A DNA stretch of 64,000 nucleotides, taken from an uncultured Sulfitobacter sp. Lineage in GTDB: Bacteria; Pseudomonadota; Alphaproteobacteria; Rhodobacterales; Rhodobacteraceae. Below the pieces are notes generated by a model. The model had not been told where the DNA came from and did no database searches. It saw nothing but the letters and a program-made list of their open reading frames with translations. Positions 63,195 to 64,000 of this stretch are shown here, piece after piece; positions within the stretch are counted from its first letter, which is position 1; each line of letters starts with the position of its first letter. Both the position numbers and the translations under genes were made by a program. Location of the stretch: assembly GCF_947499945.1 (NCBI RefSeq), contig NZ_CANMQD010000006.1, forward strand, positions 55,572 through 119,571. Direction: 5' to 3'.

Positions 63195-63626
63195 TCAGGG
63201 TGCAGGCCACAGGTCGCGAACCCCTGTCGGCAATGTTGCGCGAATATCTTCGACCTCGCCCCTGCTGAGGCGATTGTTCAGCAAATCAAAAACGCATTTG
63301 ATGTCATCGCGTCCACGGAATTCCTCTGTGTCCTTCATCAGAGCATCAATGAACGAGACAAACTCGATGGCCCTCCGCTCCTTGATTGGCGTTTGGTGCG
63401 GCACCCACCCTTCAAAGAAAAAGCCGCGTATCATGACAGGTAACTGCGCCGAGATATGGCCCACCTCGTTCACGAGCAGATGGTCACGCAGATGACACAT
63501 CGTAACCCGCAACAGCCGTAGCACGCTGCGTTTGGAGGACCAATCAAGCCGCTCAGCAAGTTCGTTTATCCATTCATGTGTCAGCTGAACGCTGTGGTCG
63601 ATCACTTCCAAACCTTGAGCTGTCAT
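63195..63626 (-). CDS. DUF2267 protein
   Basis: A 143-residue protein with the DUF2267 pattern: VQLTHEWINELAERLDW near the start, LRVTMCHLRDHL, LPVMIRGFFFEGW and RGEVEDIRATLPTGVRDLW at the end. Function unknown, but relatives often accompany UspA and stress genes. ATG 63626 has GGGAG upstream and overlaps the stop of a 28-codon ORF (ATGA). The promoter has an FNR-type box shared with UspA. Confidence 0.86.
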   Translation of the reverse strand: MTAQGLEVIDHSVQLTHEWINELAERLDWSSKRSVLRLLRVTMCHLRDHLLVNEVGHISAQLPVMIRGFFFEGWVPHQTPIKERRAIEFVSFIDALMKDTEEFRGRDDIKCVFDLLNNRLSRGEVEDIRATLPTGVRDLWPAP

Positions 63627-63709
63627 AGCACTTCTCCCATTGTAGACCAGTACGCCGCCGACACCTCTATTGCAGCAGCCGTAGCGATTGTGTTTCTGAA
63701 AAGGGCCAT
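63623..63709 (-). CDS. Small ORF translationally coupled to the DUF2267 gene, 28 residues
   Basis: ATG 63709 has AAGGAG 7 bases upstream, the best ribosome binding site of the pair, and its TGA overlaps the ATG of the DUF2267 gene. The peptide starts MALFRNTIATAAAIEVSAAY and ends WSTMGEVL, with a mildly hydrophobic middle. It may be a leader that drives translation of the next gene or a functional microprotein. I do not recognise a family. Confidence 0.45.
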   Translation of the reverse strand: MALFRNTIATAAAIEVSAAYWSTMGEVL

Positions 63710-63771
63710 GGTTCAACTCCTTAGTAATGACTGGATCACCACATGACATACCACTCGGCCCACAGCGTCGA

Positions 63772-63785
63772 TTGACTGGGATCAA
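63772..63785. promoter_or_regulatory. FNR/FixK-type box between DUF2267 and uspA genes
   Basis: TTGACTGGGATCAA has both perfect half-sites. Its centre is about 70 bases from the small ORF start on one side and about 75 from the UspA start on the other. -10-like elements are found both ways: TATGTC (63745-63750, minus) and CATAAT (63811-63816, plus). One palindromic site could activate both genes. Confidence 0.75.
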
Positions 63786-63852
63786 TCGGAGCATATCAGC
63801 GCATGCTAAACATAATGCCAGACGCAACCCAACGCATGCGAAGGAATAGCTC

Positions 63853-64000
63853 ATGGGACTGAAAACAATTCTTGTCTGCCTGACAACGCCAGAGAACACA
63901 CAAAATTTGATGAAAACCGCGGTTCCACTCGCGCGTAAACACAATGCGCATCTGATCGGATTACATCCCATTGAGGCGCTCAACGTGTACCCCGGGGTTG
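63853..64000 (+). CDS. Universal stress protein UspA family, 5' part (runs off window)
   Basis: Only the first 49 codons are visible. They read MGLKTILVCLTTPENT, then a helix with LARKHNAHLIGLHPIEA, which is the beta1-alpha1-beta2 start of a Usp domain. AAGGA lies 7 bases before the ATG. The FNR-type box at 63772-63785 suggests induction at low oxygen. Whether it has one or two Usp domains cannot be seen. Confidence 0.85.
   Translation, partial: MGLKTILVCLTTPENTQNLMKTAVPLARKHNAHLIGLHPIEALNVYPGV

Noticed and set aside
1..64000. CRISPR arrays, tRNA or rRNA genes, insertion sequences or integrases
   Set aside because: None was seen by reading the sequence and frames; no short regularly spaced repeats and no transposase-like product were found.

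Overview
The window looks like part of an extrachromosomal replicon (plasmid or chromid) of a marine alphaproteobacterium of the Roseobacter group (Rhodobacterales). The evidence is a complete repABC replication and partition operon, two TRAP transporter systems, many alpha-proteobacterial catabolic operons, a FixL/FixK-like oxygen-sensing set and FNR-type boxes. I see no transposase, integrase, rRNA, tRNA or CRISPR array. The assignment rests on gene content, not on a database search.

Layout. 1-2.4 kb: 5' part of a secreted, DUF11-type repeat protein that runs off the left edge. 2.6-6.15 kb: repABC on the minus strand, with a parS-like palindrome at the end of repC, an antisense ctRNA between repB and repC, and an inverted repeat upstream of repA. 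6.2-11 kb: a five-gene operon for hydroxycinnamate (ferulate/p-coumarate-type) breakdown with its own MarR regulator. 11-18.3 kb, minus strand: a c-type cytochrome lipoprotein, an M20 amidohydrolase, a LysE exporter, a 2OG-Fe oxygenase, an orphan GAF histidine kinase, then a flavin monooxygenase/DUF2783/RidA module. 18.3-28.3 kb: LuxR regulator, GMC oxidoreductase, TAXI-type TRAP importer, sulfatase and a dimethylglycine-dehydrogenase-like protein. 28.3-36.3 kb: purine catabolism (urate hydroxylase PuuD, hydroxyisourate hydrolase, a PuuE allantoinase/OHCU decarboxylase fusion, an NCS2 permease) next to malate synthase G, which could use glyoxylate from that route. 36.5-47.4 kb: two class III aminotransferases, RpiR and LysR regulators, a nitrilase-family amidase, a BKACE enzyme, an acetylpolyamine-amidohydrolase-like deacetylase and a DctPQM TRAP importer, together suggesting uptake and breakdown of acylated or beta-amino compounds. 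47.5-52.1 kb: a 31-codon membrane-peptide ORF and an Mla/MCE lipid-transport operon. 52.4-64 kb: a stress island with a DksA/TraR-like protein, ion channel, DUF2892 protein, HTH-less cyclic-nucleotide-domain protein, NAD(P)HX dehydratase, Ca-type P-ATPase, VIT-family transporter, M50/CBS protease, FixL-like hybrid kinase, OmpR-type regulator, FixK-like regulator, DUF2267 protein and UspA.

The most striking pattern is in the last region. Five perfect TTGA-N6-TCAA (FNR/FixK-type) boxes lie upstream of dksA-like, P-ATPase, VIT, M50 and the divergent DUF2267/uspA genes. The same block encodes a sensor kinase whose PAS domain keeps the FixL heme histidine and arginine positions, plus a FixK-like regulator with the ExxSR recognition motif. 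This reads as a self-contained low-oxygen survival regulon, similar in content (UspA, cation ATPase, metabolite repair) to mycobacterial dormancy regulons. A sixth box precedes the cytochrome c lipoprotein at 11.4 kb.
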